Assembly (NCBI GenBank): GCA_037176705.1
Contig: CM073894.1
Location: forward strand, 29,234,501 to 29,298,500
Length of the DNA stretch: 64,000 nt
DNA from: Molossus alvarezi
Taxonomy: Eukaryota; Chordata; Mammalia; Chiroptera; Molossidae
Direction: 5' to 3'
The position numbers and the translations under genes are program-made. Below, one piece after another: positions 12,167-25,300 of this stretch (its first letter is position 1; each line of letters opens with the position of its first letter). The notes beneath the pieces were generated by a model, which was not told the origin of the DNA, made no database searches, and worked only from the letters and a program-made list of their open reading frames with translations.

Positions 12167-13214
12167 GTGTAAAACAGGCACTAAACATTGGTTTTCTTAC
12201 ATAAAGCACAATAATCAGATCCACTGGTGCTGGGTGCCTTGTCAAGCAGTTTGACAGTCTACAATCACAAGCAGGCTCTTTGGAAAAGAGTGCTTTAGTC
12301 AATTAGTGACACCGACAGGACTGCTAAGTTGCACTGGTAGATGAACGTTCATTTTGATCTTCAGGGCTTATCAGAGAGGGTAAGAAATGAAACAGCAACA
12401 TTTCTCTTCAGATAATCTAAAAGTGAAGTAGCTTACACCCTTAACTGAGCTACAGAATTCAGCCACACATGCAGTGAAGAGGGAATAGCAAGAATCGAGG
12501 CTGTGAGAACAGTTCCACCAGCCACTGCATCCGATATCCTTTACCCCAAGAGGCAGAGGACTTGAACTGGCCATCGCCCCACGAGGCCTCAGCTTCCAGG
12601 TGTCTTCTAGGCCAGGAGGCTATGAGTTGGAGCCTCGCAATGCAAAGACACACCCATATATTTTGTATGGCACCAATTTTATACTCAAGTCAGCTACATC
12701 TTCAGGTGCTTAAAGAAATAAAAAAAATAAATAAAAACTTCAACACTGAAAGAAAACAACTACTTTTATAAGATTTTTTAATACAAGGCCCTAAAGCAGT
12801 CTCCATGGTGGTGTTCCCTACAGGATTTTCCAAAAGTACTTTAAGAAACATAAAAAAAAGAAAAAGAAATATGATATTTCTAACTCCAATTCATTGACAT
12901 TAGAACCTAATTTCCAACATAATTGGTGGCTTCACCGGATATTATTTATGAACTCTGAGTATCACACACAGTTACGAAGGTTGGGCCCCAAATCTCTGTA
13001 TATGTTGGCTAACAATTTCCTCAACAGGTGTACCACTGTGTTGGCTGTCATGTTGCTAAGAAGAATGATAGTAGAGATGGGTTAAAGAAGAGCTCCTTGT
13101 TCTCTTCACTTCTCCTCCCACTGGGTAACATTTCTTCCCAGCATCCTGAGTAGAGGAACAGCCAGAGAGTAAGAATGACAGGCTGGCTGGGGAAGGACAT
13201 GGAGCTAGAATTAG

Positions 13215-13400
13215 TTGAGAGCCTACTGTGTACCAATAATTTAATATATTATTTCATTTAAACTCTCACAACATGGTATGGTAAATATTGTAATTTCCAT
13301 TTTACAGGTAAGAATCCTAATTCAGCGAAGATGAGTAAGTTGCCTGAAGTTACAAAGCATGTACACTTCAGATGTTGTATTTGAATGAAAACTAGGCTTA
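13215..13400 (-). repeat. MIR SINE
   Basis: Minus-orientation MIR: gagcctactgtgtacc, ctctcacaac and ccattttacaggtaagaa are all recognisable core phrases. It is adjacent to the start of the old L1. Confidence 0.75.
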
Positions 13401-14720
13401 ACCAGTGATTCTAGCAAGCATTCAAAGAAGAAATTCTACACAAAATCTTCCAGAAAAGTGAAGAGGAAGGGCCACTTCCCAAATCATTCTGTGAGGCCTG
13501 CATTACTCTGATACCAACAACAGACAAAGACAGTACCAAAAAAAGAAAACTATAGACCAACAGATACAAGAGCTCTTAAAAGTTCAGCAAATTGACTCTA
13601 AAAACATGTAAAAAGAATAGTACATTATGACCAACTGTGATTTATCTCATGAATAAAAAGTTGGTTAGTACTCAAAAGCAATCAGTGTAATTCATCGTTA
13701 TCAACAGATTAAGCAAACAATGTAAGATTATCTCAATGGATGCAGAAAAGGTATTTGATGAAATCTAATCAATCTCTACTACTGATGAAACTCACCCCAA
13801 ACTAGGAATAAAAAGGAGCTTCCTCAATCTGATAAGGTGTATGTAAGAAAAATCTAAGGCTAACATCATGCTCTATGGTGAGAAACCAAATGTTTTGTAG
13901 AATCAGGTAAAGGCAAAAACGTCTTCTCTCAGCACTTCTATCTGACAAGGATCCACCCCATGCTGTGAGAAGATAAAAATACATAAATGAAAGGCACTGA
14001 GACTGGAATGGGAAAAGTGAAGCCATCCTTATTTACATATGACATAATGGTCTACATTAAAAAATCTAATAAAATCTATAAAAAGGACACTTAAAAATTT
14101 GAGTTTAGCAAAACTGCAGAATATAAAAACAAAATTCAAAACTCAGTTGTACTTCTCTGTCCGAATAATGAATAATCAGAAACAGAAAGTATAAAAAAAT
14201 TTCTTAGTAGCACCAAAAATATAAATTATTTAAGGATACATTAGACAAAGATGTGTGAGACTTATACTTAAAGGCTATAAAACATAGCTAAGAGAAATTA
14301 AGGAAGATCTAAATAAATGGAACAAAATACTAATATTGTTAATGTGCTGTCTCTTCAAATTGATCTACAGATTCAGAGCAATTCCATTCATCAATTTCCC
14401 AGTGGGTTGTTTTTCTTTCCTTTTTCTTTTTTAAAAAAAGAAATTGATAGCCTTATTCTAAAATGCACATTAAATGCAAAGAACTCAAAATAGCAAAACA
14501 AAACAAAAAACCTGAACAGGAAGAAATAGGTTGGAGGATTTTATCACCTGACTTCAAGACTTGTTACAAACAGAATTATCATGAGTGTTATTATCACGGC
14601 ATCAAACGGAGAGATCAACAGAACAGAATAGAAAATCAAGAAACAGACTCACATGTACATGATCAATTGATTTTCAACAAAGTTCTGAAGGTAATTCAAC
14701 AGAGAAAGTCAAGTTTATTT

Positions 14721-14975
14721 ATTTATTTATTTTATCTTCACCCAAGGACATTCTTTTTGCATTTATTTTCAGATAGAGCAGGAGGGAGAGAGGGAGGAAG
14801 AGAGAAAGAAACATCGATGTAAGAGAGACACACCAACTGGTTGCCAACCGCACAACCCCAACCAGGGCCAAGGATGAACCACAACCAAGGTATGTGCCCT
14901 TGGTGGGAACCTAACCCGGGGACTCTCTGATCCATGGGCCGAAGCTCTAACCGCTGAGCCAAACTAGCCAGGGCA
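14721..14975 (-). mobile_element. Ves SINE, hairpin class, inserted in the old L1
   Basis: The minus-strand head is gccctggctagtttggctca. Its 3' end carries tccttgggtgaaga, a slightly decayed form of the hairpin seen in other copies. The target-site duplication tcaagtttattt is perfect at 14709-14720 and 14976-14987. Confidence 0.95.
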
Positions 14976-15090
14976 TCAAGTTTATTTTTAAACAAATGGT
15001 ATTGGTACAATTATATATCCATATGCAAAATAATTAAAGTATTGGACCCATACCTCACCCCATATGCAAAAATGAACTTAAATGGATCAT

Positions 15091-15252
15091 TTTTTTTTTT
15101 TTTTTTTTGAGAGAGACACTTTGGTTGGTTGCCTCCCACATGACTGCTGGATAGAACTTGCAAACCAGGTACATTCCCTGTCCAGGAATTGAACCCGAGA
15201 TCCTTTGGTCTGTGGGCCAACACTCTAACCTCTGAGCCAAACTGGCCAGGGC
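15091..15252 (-). mobile_element. 3'-truncated Ves SINE with its own poly(A)
   Basis: The minus-strand head and middle are normal, ending at caaagtgtctctctc. A homopolymer of about 18 A follows directly, so the acatcgatgtttctctc segment and the terminal hairpin are missing. Similar flanks (tggatcat left, tggatgat right) suggest a short target-site duplication. Confidence 0.85.
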
Positions 15253-16067
15253 TGGATGATAATCTTAAATGTAAAACCTAAAATTATAAAACATCTAGAG
15301 AGAAACCTAGGAGAAAAACTTTATGTCCTTGGGTTAGGTAAATATTGTTGAAATACAATACCAAAAAAACATGAATAAATTGAGCTGCATTAAAATTAAG
15401 AACCCTAGTCTTCAAAAGGCAATATTAAAGACAAAGGACAAACTAGAGGAAAATACTGTACATGTCTGTCTAAAAGTTCAAGATTGTGTTGGTGAGGATA
15501 TGGAGACCTTTTATGTACTTCAGGTGGAAATGTAAAATGTTATAATTGCTTTGGAAAACAGTATTTATTAAAAAAAACAAAAAAACACACCAACCATATG
15601 ACCCAACTAGGTATTTACCCAAGGGGAATGATCCATATATCTACACAAAGAGTTGCACACAAATGTTCAGAATAGCTTAATTTATAATATCACCAAACTA
15701 AAAGTGACCCAAATGTCTATCAGCAAGTGGACAGATAAATGGCGGTGTATGCATCCATACAATGACATGCAAATCAGCAATAAAAATAATGGAAACTACT
15801 GAAACAACCACAGTAGATCTAAAATAATTATGCCAAGTGAAAGAAGCTAGACAAAAGAGTACATATTGAATGCTTCCATTTATAGGAAATTAACAAAAAC
15901 TCAAACTAATTTGAAGTGCCGGAGAGCTTATCAGTGGAGCCTGAGAATGGGGATAGGAGCAGGGTAGTGAGACAGGACAAGAAGAAATTCTGAGATTCTG
16001 AGGAACATGGAGAAACTTTTCAGTGATGTGTATGTTCAAGATCTTGTCCATCGTGATGGTTTCAAAA

Positions 16068-16094
16068 AATATATATATATATGTATATATATAT
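16068..16094. repeat. (AT)n microsatellite
   Basis: A run of alternating atatat interrupted by one gt step, inside the 3' part of the old L1. Confidence 0.85.
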
Positions 16095-16964
16095 GCCAAA
16101 ACTTACATTGTACACTTTATGTGTAGTTTATTGTGTATCAACGTACCTTGGTAAAGCTATTTAAAAAAGACAATCTAACAAAAAAAATGAAGGTTTGCAC
16201 TTTTGTGAGCAATAGTTTTCAATCATCTTGAACTTCTAGAAATACACAAAAGTTGAGAGTAAACTTATGCTTCACATAACTTACTACATACCGGGGAGGA
16301 AAAAATAGTCGAAGTGATCTTGAGGCAGCAATTCCTAACTAAATCCGCCCCTGGCAGAGGATCTTAATTTTAGCCATTCATAAATTCTTACCAAGGACAT
16401 GTTATGTATCAGACACCTTTACTGTACTTAAAAGAAACTTTTTAAATAAAAGACAAGTTGAAATATATATATTTCAACAGGAAACACTGACTATCCCGAA
16501 GAAAACCAAGAATAATCAATATAAAAGTCTTATTCTAGTAAAGCAGTTGGGCTAAACATGGTAATTATTTGAAACAGCAATGCAAAACTATCAGGTTATT
16601 ATATGGTGGAAAAAAATTAGGCTGGCCATGGACTTTTCTGTAACAATGTTCACTTGCAGGTAACGTGACAAGATGATGAGAAAGCGTGTTGATTGTAACT
16701 GGTTTAGGGCACTGAGATGCTGTGTTTTCAAGAATGATTTTGATAGATGAAATTGCTTTAGAAAGACTTCCTGGTATGTGAAACAACTTTTTAAAAATTT
16801 GTAGATAAAGGTATAATGCAGAAATAATGCAGAATCGGGACAACAAAAGAAAGTGCCTGGCTGAAGCCGAGATGCCCGCAAATACACTGCACATGAACAC
16901 GCCTGACGTGGCATAAAGGCACAACACATTTTTAAAGACTAATGAACTTTAAAGAAAACTAACA

Positions 16965-17175
16965 GCCCTGGCCAGTGTGGCCCAGTGCTTGAGCATCGAC
17001 CCACGCACCAAGAAGTCACAGGTTCAATTCCCGGTCAGGACACATGCCCAGGTTGTGGGCCCGATCCCCAGTGGGGGGCATGCAAGAGGCAGCCAGTTGA
17101 TGTTCTTTCTCATTGATGTTTCTATCTCTCTCTCCCTCTCACTTCTTCTCTCTCTAAAAATAAAAAGTAAAGAAA
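16965..17175 (+). mobile_element. Ves SINE, short-tail class
   Basis: Head gccctggccagtgtggccca with B box GGTTCAATTCC, then gtgggcccgatccccagtgg and a (CT)n tail ending ctctctctaaaaataaaa. The flanking duplications aaagaaaactaac (16951-16963) and aaagaaaagtaac (17176-17188) differ at one base. Confidence 0.93.
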
Positions 17176-18021
17176 AAAGAAAAGTAACAACCTGAAGGTA
17201 TATTATATAGGTCCCATGAGTGTTCAGCATCTGCAAACCAATACCTTGAAACGTGGTGTTCCTATTGTTCTGGAATGGACTTCATGACAAAGTTAAGCAT
17301 TACTAAATACACACCTACATAAATAACAAAGCAAAACCACGCAAACACTGTCTTGTAAATGTATAGTCTTGTCCTCCAGGATTCAAAACTTTGATCCCTC
17401 AGGTGGGGCACCAAACTGTCCAAGAGATCAGACTGCAAATAGTATTTGACTGATTTCCCAAATCAAATGTACTCTTCAAAGAAAATCTGTCAATAACACC
17501 AACATTAAAATGAGAGTTACGTGGAAAGTAGTAGTTATAAAAGGGTTCAGAGACTTGTTGCCATTGACAGAGAAAGTCAGCAGAGAGCTATGAGGGAAAG
17601 AACATGTATGCAGACCGGTGTATGTTTCTGTCTGTTCAACTGTCCGTCACACCAGTAACATCACATCACTCTATACCCAGTGCTTCCACACAGTGCTTGG
17701 CACCTCACCTGCACATCTGCACCCCACCTGTACTCTGCACATCTTCGAATGGTGTGCATACTCACATTAAAGTGAAATCTATTACTTTGCAATCCAATGT
17801 AATTATTTTATTTTAGATGACCAATTCAAACCAGTTTTAAAGAATGTTTCCCTGTTTAAAGTATGTTTCAAGTGCACAGCCATAATCTCTGGAAGTATCC
17901 TAAAATATCAGTCAAAAATGCAACGATCTAGGTTGTAATTCATATCTCAATGAGATAAGAACATGGTAGAAAATGATAACTTCTGATATGACAATGAATT
18001 GTCCATGAAAAGTAAATTAAG

Positions 18022-18232
18022 GCCCTGGCCAGTTCGGCTCAGTGGTTAGAGCATCGGCCTGCGGACCGTTGAGTCGCGGGTGCAATTCTGGCCAAGGGCA
18101 TGCACCTCAGTTGTGGTTCATCCTGGGCCCCAGTCATGTCGTGCGGGAGGTAGCCACATCGATGTTTCTCTCCCCCCCCTCATTCTATCTGATGATAAAT
18201 AGAAAAAGGTATCCTCGGGGTGAGGAATAAAA
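18022..18232 (+). mobile_element. Ves SINE, hairpin class
   Basis: Head ggccctggccagttcggctc, middle catcgatgtttctctc, 3' end tcctcggggtgaggaat and an A tail. The duplications aaaagtaaattaag (18008-18021) and aaaagttaattaag (18233-18246) differ at one position. Confidence 0.93.
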
Positions 18233-18629
18233 AAAAGTTAATTAAGATATAATTCTGCTTTTTACTGAACAGATTAAAATAATATTTAAAGAAGTGAAGA
18301 GTTTTTCAAATAAGGAAATCCTTTTGACAATTAAACTAATAATCAAACGTTGTAAATTCAGAGTTACCTAATTTTGAATTTAGGATAAGGTAGCCCGATA
18401 TAGTAGGCTGAAACTTATCTTTTCGCAATTTAAAATAGAAGAAAGCCATGCAAACATACTTGTCATCCACTCATTCATCATATTGATCCAAGAAGCACTA
18501 TGTCTAAACAATGAACAGCAAATAAAATTTCAAGAATAGTTCACAATTTTAAGAACCAATATCGCCTCTTGGCTGGGTGAACTGGGCACATCAGACAAAG
18601 TGAGACTGTCAGCTTCATTCTCATATTTT

Positions 18630-18720
18630 GGTGGCAACTTCTGTTCCTTGAGGGCAGGATTATGTCTTACTCACTTTGTGAATCTAGTGTTCAAAACATC
18701 ATACACAGCAGTCTTCCAAT
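18630..18720 (+). repeat. L2 3'-end fragment
   Basis: gttccttgagggcaggatta followed by tgtcttactcac is typical of the L2 3' end. A second short L2/MIR-like phrase (ggcacatggtaaggactcag) lies near 19025. Confidence 0.55.
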
Positions 18721-19164
18721 GACTCTGCGAATCTGACTTTCCAGCAATATCTCCCATTCTTCCCGACACCACTCCCCTCCGCACTCCCCAGAGGCACCCT
18801 CCTCGCCTCCACTTCACATGCTCTCTCCGTGCCCACCCTCCCCCGAGCTCTCTCAGTCCACCCTCCCTAACACCCTCAGCTCCTCCTGCAGTTCCCAGGA
18901 AATGTGTCTGCACCTCTGCATTTGTACTCTTTCGTGTCTAACATTTACAGATCTATTCGATTAGAACCTCTTAAAATAAATTTTGTTCAGTACTGCATTT
19001 TCCACAGTATTATGAACATTCTTGGCACATGGTAAGGACTCAGGAAACCTGTAATGAACTGTATAATTGAGTTCCACACCTGCACACACACACTCACACA
19101 GAGCACAGTAAGTACAAGTCATTGTAATAAGCTACTGTAAGAGGTTGGCCAAAATAATAATGAT

Positions 19165-19390
19165 GATAATGATAATAATAATAATAAACAACTACATTTA
19201 TTGAGCATCTACTCTTTACCAGGCAATCTGTTAGATGTTTCATGTACATGATCTTAATCCTTATAATAACCCCAATGTTCTGGATGAGGAAGCCAAGATT
19301 CAGAAAAGTTCAGAACATTAAATAGAGGGAAAATGCTAATATGTTGCTGAGCACAGATTCAAATCCAGGTATTCCTACTTATAATGACCA
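19165..19390 (-). repeat. MIR SINE preceded by (AAT)n
   Basis: acatttattgagcatctact, accaggcaatctgttag, atccttataataacccc and gaggaagccaagattcag are the minus-orientation MIR core. A short ataataataataa run at 19157-19190 borders it. Confidence 0.85.
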
Positions 19391-19539
19391 TAAGTCTCTT
19401 GCTTGTACATCTTCTCTTCAATTCCTTTCTCTTCCACTCCCACTGGCATAGCTAGTATTACTATAAAATCTATTATTTGGCTTATATTTTTCTAATTTAA
19501 TCTGCTTTAATATTCTAGGCTATCTATAATGCCTTTTTT

Positions 19540-19781
19540 TTTTTTTATCCTCACTCGAGGACATTTTTCCATTTTTTGTTCGGACAGAGTGGGAGGGAGA
19601 GAGAGGAAGAGAGAGAGAGAAACATCGACGTGAAAGGGACACATCAAGTGGCTGCCACCCACACAACCAACCAGGGCCGGGGACAAACTGCAACCGAGGT
19701 ACGCGCCCTTAGTGGGAACTGAACCCGGGTCTCTCTGGACCGCAGGCTGACGCTCTAACCACTGAGCAAAACCGGCCAGGG
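19540..19781 (-). mobile_element. Ves SINE, hairpin class
   Basis: The minus-strand head is gccctggccggttttgctca. The 3' end reads tcctcgagtgagga on the sense strand of the element. A perfect 16-bp duplication, ctataatgcctttttt, occurs at 19524-19539 and 19782-19797. Confidence 0.95.
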
Positions 19782-20339
19782 CTATAATGCCTTTTTTAAT
19801 ATTAAGGATATTCTAATGATTTCACCTGTCATATTATTTTTTAAAAACTAGCTTCTAAGCAAATAACATACATATTGCAATGAGATACATAGTTGAAGAT
19901 GAGGTAGGTGTAGATGGAATAAAATGTCATCATCCCTTGAAGCAGTTTGAAATACATAAAAATCCCACACAAACAAAACCAGAACCTCAGAAGCCCAATG
20001 TACACAAGAACAGGATATCCTTCAAAACAAACGCGTGCAGCCCTTTCTCCATGACGACCTCCAGTATTACAGATGCCTATGAAATTCCTTCTTCTTGACT
20101 ATCTATTCCTTTGCTTTAAGTAAGAGGTCTTTAAAACAAGGGAGTCATAACTCATAGATTATACTATTTCTACCTTTAAAATCTGAATTTCTTATGAGTA
20201 AAATAAACCACAAACGAAAGTGCTTGTACCAAGGACACTGAACCTTTCTTCTTCTATTAGCATATCAGTCTGCCATCATATCTAGATCAATAGTGAAGAT
20301 ATCCACTTAAAAGAGAGCCATGCTTTCTTTTGTCAGAAA

Positions 20340-21110
20340 TTCATTACTTTTTATTAGGGTCATTGCTTGAAAACTTCAAAACACCATATGGACCTAATTG
20401 TGGTTTATTTTGGCAAAAAGGAAGACACTGTAGAACAATTGAGGCATTACATTCTACAATTCCATTACTTTCATCCCTCTCCGTTTTATTACTGTGTCAT
20501 TAAAGGCAACTTGAGTGAGCGAAGAATTATAGTGTCATGTGTACAGGCTAGTAGATTAATAACAAAACACACTCAAGTTTAAAGGTATCTAACAGCTGTT
20601 TTCATTATTTTGTGTAAATACGCTTGAAGCATATCTATCTGATTAGTGGACAGAGTGCTCTTCTCTGTCACATGCCATGGGCACTGCGATGTGCAAGTAA
20701 TCAAAGTGCTCAGAAAATGAGTTTACATTGTTCACTGCTGAAATACACAAATGTCAGAAAGTGACTGCGCATCAAAGCTTAGTCAGATCATCTGCTGCAA
20801 ACAAACAGATTCCAACGCACATTCAGCTGAAAACATCCTGCGCGGCACACTCACTGCGTTGGCTCGCTGCTGGTCGAAAGGAAGGGTCTGCAGAGAATGT
20901 TTTTTTTAGGGAGCAGAAGATGACTTCAAAACCTGAAGCGTTCATACAGATTCATACAGACCATCCTCTGCATGCTTTCCAACAGAGTCAGCATCTCAGG
21001 TTGTATTATTTTTATCCTAAGAACATCCATGAACTTGACAATGCTTTCAAATGTGAATGGATACGAAGCACGTCACATGTTCTCATTTTAAAGCTTATAT
21101 GCCCGTAAGA
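20340..21110. promoter_or_regulatory. Candidate conserved non-coding block
   Basis: About 770 bp of repeat-free complex sequence between a MIR/Ves-rich region and a GC-richer stretch. An open frame of 126 codons (20728-21108, plus) is present but resembles no protein I know, and no splice signals support it. A short direct repeat (ttcatacagattcatacaga) lies near 20941. Any regulatory role is inferred from texture only. Confidence 0.25.
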
Positions 21111-21199
21111 TCCATCCATAACTTAAGATTCCTAATGCAGTGATCCCTAAGTCCATGCTCAGAGGAGTCCTTGTTCCTGTATTCCCTTCCCTGCTGCTA

Positions 21200-22220
21200 T
21201 GTTCTATCCGTGAGTACGCTGACTTTGAGTTCTAATACCCAATTGCTAGCTACTTAAATATCTCAGAAATATTTATCCTCACCTATCAGCCCCTGTCCTT
21301 CCACAAACTCAGTTCACTTGACCTCTGGTCTCCTTTAACCACAGAAGCACTTGACTCCCCTTCCATTACAGAGCTGACAGGTTCAACTGCTATGCTGCCG
21401 GCCCACTCGGTGGAGCTTTTCACTTCATCACCATCTCTCCGTTTAACCGCCTCTGTGGTTTCTCGTCCCCTGTGTCTGCCTAATCTTGATGCTCCAACCC
21501 AGACATTTGTTTTTAAATCTATTCAAAATTATTCCTGTCCCCTTTTCGGGGGGCGGCGGCACACAATCTTGATGTCATATCCTTGTACAGCCCCTGCAAC
21601 AATACGGGTGCTGAATACTCTCAATATGGTGATGAGTGCAACTTCCTTCTTTTCCTAATGCCTGGTGTTAAAAATGCCCCCCCATTAAGTTTTCTGTCAA
21701 GAACCACGGATTTTGACATATCTGGCTCCCTCAGAAATGCCTTTAAACCACTTTATGATGGCCCCTGCCTTCACAGAAACACTTGTTTCAAATTTGTCTG
21801 CTTCTTCCAAGTTTCTCATCTCTTCCTTCGATTTCATCCACTTGGTCTTTGGGGATGTTTACTCCAAAGCTTGCATTTCAAGACTCATCTAGTTTTCTCT
21901 CAAGCGTCTCTAAGTCTCTGTGCCGCTTGCAGGCTCGCCTTGCCATGTGTCCTCTGTCTGTCCGCACCTCGGTTCCCTTCTGCCCCTCTGGGGAAGCCGG
22001 GGCGCTCCAGGAGTGAGGCTCTAGTAGCAGCAACGGGAGCCAGACACCGCTGGCTGCGGGCTGTTGTGCACGCTTTTCCACGCGGAGGTGACAATGAGTT
22101 TCCACGCTGGCCTTCAAGTTCCAAGTTTATTCTGAGGTGTTCCATAAGTGAGGCTCACATCCAAAAGTGTCAAGGTTTTCAGTTAAGGGTAAAAGCTAGC
22201 TTTTTAAAACGTTAGATGGC
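21200..22220. other. Unique, moderately GC-rich stretch with long chance ORF
   Basis: Holds the longest open frame in the window (210 codons, 21583-22215 plus). Its composition is Phe/Leu/Ser/Arg-rich, it has overlapping frames on both strands, and no domain is recognisable, so it is not called as a gene. Parts of 21.3-21.6 kb vaguely resemble an L2 3' region. Confidence 0.5.
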
Positions 22221-25090
22221 CATTAGATAACCCACACCCAGTATTGTCATATAACTCTTCAAAGTGGTCAGCCTCATTTGTCGATGTATTGACACAGATC
22301 AACTAGGCAAATAAAACCCATCTAGAGACACTGATTCTGTCCTCATCGAATCTAACCATGCTTTCTCCAACTGTCGCTAAAGGTGCCATTAAAATTAAGG
22401 AGTCAAAATGCAACATTCACTTTTTTGCTCTATTTATTTATTCCATAAAGTAAACAGCACTTAAGCTAAACAAGACAGCTAGATGGTGAGTGCAAATTAC
22501 AGCCCATTTCTCCCAGAAAAACAAGACATACACTGAATGCTAACCCGAGCTGGTTCTGTAGCTGCACAATTCCCTTCCCAAAGCTTTGAGCATTGTCTGC
22601 CCACTAGTAATGTCTATTAGAAATCAACAGTAAAGAAATGTACTGGTGCTGTAGGGTGTTAAATGGCACTGACTATCAAGTCCTCACGTTTAAGACGCTT
22701 ATAATCTAATGACTGAAAATACATAAATCAATTGACAATAGACATGCTGATACATGACATAGGCATACAGATTATGACTCCATACACTTCATTTAAAGCT
22801 TCCCCTATTAGTCACTCTGAGTCCACACGAAAGTAAGCAACAGAGGGAGGGGATCAATTAAAGGCGGTATCTTACCACAATGAACTGTGTGAACTAAATG
22901 ACCGAGTTGACTAATACGAGTGACACTATTCAGAAAAGACTTCTGAAGACGTAAAACCCGAAGTAGTGTTTTTGAGAGAAGCTAAGGTAATAAACAGAAG
23001 GTAAGAAGGAAAAATAGAACTGTAGACTCAAGTAGAAAGGGGCAGGATCACAGACACAAAGGCTGTGACGCAGGAGAGTCATGTACTCCGTCCAGAGCAA
23101 CACAGAGCTAAGGGAGGAGGGAAAGGCAAGTAAGTATTCAGCAAGGAAATGTCGGTTCACTTCTTTCCACCACTGATAATGCACTGGACACCTGAATAAA
23201 CTTGGCAAGCTCCAGTGCAGGGCTTAAGTATATGTCTCTCCTTCTTTCCACATTATATGCTTCATTAAATCTTCCATATATCCTGTACCTTGATCTTCCC
23301 TAACCCTCTTCCACATCAAAACTCGGCAAAATGATCGAGCTCCTTATTTCCAGTTGGAAATTTCTCTCTGGTTGGAGCACTTTGCTGTGATCACATCCTT
23401 TAAGCCACATCTCATGATTCTTCAATAAAAACACAGGCTCAATTCCCTTCAGGGAAACTGGTACCAGAAACATTTCTGCCTCACAGGATCCATCACTTTC
23501 CTGGGAGGAAGGTTCTGCTCTCTTAAGAGCTTTGCAAACCAGAACATGGTACATAAACGTAAGGCGTGACTCTCGCTGCTGTCATTAATCACCTCACCTT
23601 TCAGATTTGCTTATATCTAAAAGAGCCTACATCACTCCTAATATTGTCAGCGTGTAGAGAGCAAGCAGTATGCTAGTTTAACATGTTTTATGCAACACCT
23701 GGCACACCACATGCAAAAAGCTTGTTGCTGATGACGCTAATGCTCACTGAAATTAAAGTCTATCTGCTCGTGATCACATAATAACTGGCAATCACCTTGA
23801 AATGGGAGTGTATTAAGCTCTATAAAACACAGCTAGTACTTTTGGCCCAGGTTCTGTTCTCAGTGAAACCAGAGAGCAGCAGCTCAGGGCTCTCCTCAGA
23901 ATACACACGTTTCAAAGCAGTTAACCTTCCCATCGTTCTCAGGAATATTCGCAGTTACACTAGCTGGATTATTCAAATGACTCTCTGAGTTTTCCTGCTT
24001 GTGCATGCCACTCAAATGAGGAAGATTAAATAGAGCCCGGTTCACAGTGAGATTCTAGTAACACTAGACTGAGCATAGAAAAATGATTTCTTCTTGCTTC
24101 TTATAAGCTGCACACATAAAAAAAAATCAGTTATCTTTCATTAGATTAATAATTAAAATTGAATTGGGCCACATTAACCATTCAGACTCAATTTTTCTTC
24201 TTTATACAGGATGTTCCCAAAATTCTTCTTCCTCTAAAATGACCACTTTAGAGATGAGATAATATCAATGTTATTAGTATATTCTGAAGTTATGCTTGAA
24301 GACACTATTCAGTATTAATCTGTCTGATTTCTGCATGCATATTGTGTTGACTTACTTTATATAGGTATACAATCCTAAAATTAATTAGATGTAAACTGAG
24401 ACATTAATCTCATCTAACATCTCACCCATTCAGTATCCCCTGAAAAGAAGTGACTACAGTATTACCACTACTGATTCCCACTGCTGAATTCATTCTCATT
24501 TAGGTTCCTTTCTATGAAAGAGTACAGAGAATGTTTGCAACAGGGGAGCTCAAGGCGGTTTTCCAAGGTTTAATAGAGGAGCGAAATGTTACATCTCCCT
24601 TTCACTCCTTTGTCCCTTAACCACCTCTGATTTTTTCCCAAAACATACCATACATACACATACACATGCACAGAACTACTTAATTTTTAAATAAATCTAG
24701 TTATTAAAAAATGCCTTCTTAGAATTGATATCTTTGCCTTTGCTTCTCATATTATAATTCTCTCCTTAGGAATAACACAATATAAAGGAACTCACATTTG
24801 CATGTAACAATCTTTCAGGTATTCTGCCTCCACACAGAATTTTCCTTCTCCAGGTTAAATGTTTCAAGGCTCCTCAAGTGTTTTAGTTGTACCTACATAG
24901 GCCGCTTTTTGAATGCAAGAGTGAGCGTTTACTCTTTCGAATATCACTTTTCAGTGCACTATTTTCGTCTGTCAAGGTAATTTTGAAATTTCATCCATAT
25001 CACCTGGTATCCTTTTGATCATTCCTTGTTCTGTGTCATACAAAATTCTAGGAGACTTGTTTTGGGTTTTGTTTCTGGCATTGCGCCAGA
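22221..25090. other. Unique intronic stretch
   Basis: AT-rich sequence with scattered short ORFs only. I recognise no gene, RNA or transposable element. Confidence 0.5.
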
Positions 25091-25104
25091 GTAAAGAAAG
25101 GAGG

Positions 25105-25300
25105 GAATGTTTCGTGGGCACCTACTGTACATGAAGAACCACGGTGGGCAACCGACCCTTAGTACGTCTCAGAATTTAATCCTCACCAAATTCCTATTTA
25201 TTGCCTAGTTTATAGATGAGGAAATGGGTACTTAAACAGCTTAACTGACTTGCTCAAGAGTCTGGTAAACGACAGAGCGTAGGCTTTACGTAAAGTTTGT
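25105..25300 (-). repeat. MIR SINE
   Basis: gggcacctactgtacatgaa, aatttaatcctcaccaaatt, tttatagatgaggaaatggg and cttgctcaagagtctgg follow the minus-orientation MIR order. Confidence 0.85.

Larger units (their letters stand above)
13410..16172 (+). mobile_element. Old L1 3' portion (ORF2 remnant to 3' end), interrupted by two Ves SINEs
   Basis: Sense-strand ORF2-derived phrases appear in order. They include tctgtgaggcctgcattact and aaagaaaactatagacc, then tctcaatggatgcagaaaag, gaatccaattccattc-like text, aaacagactcacatg, ttggtgaggatatgg and a late atgacccaactaggtattta. The copy ends near tgtgtatcaacgtacctt. Reading frames are shattered by stops and indels, so it is a dead copy of a mammal-wide L1. 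Ves SINEs at 14721 and 15091 inserted later. Because of this the reverse transcriptase cannot be read as an intact protein. Confidence 0.9.

Noticed and set aside
21583..22215. 210-codon open frame, the longest in the window
   Set aside because: Composition is unusual for a protein, several frames on both strands are open at the same place, there are no domains, and no splice or promoter support. Likely chance in GC-richer sequence.
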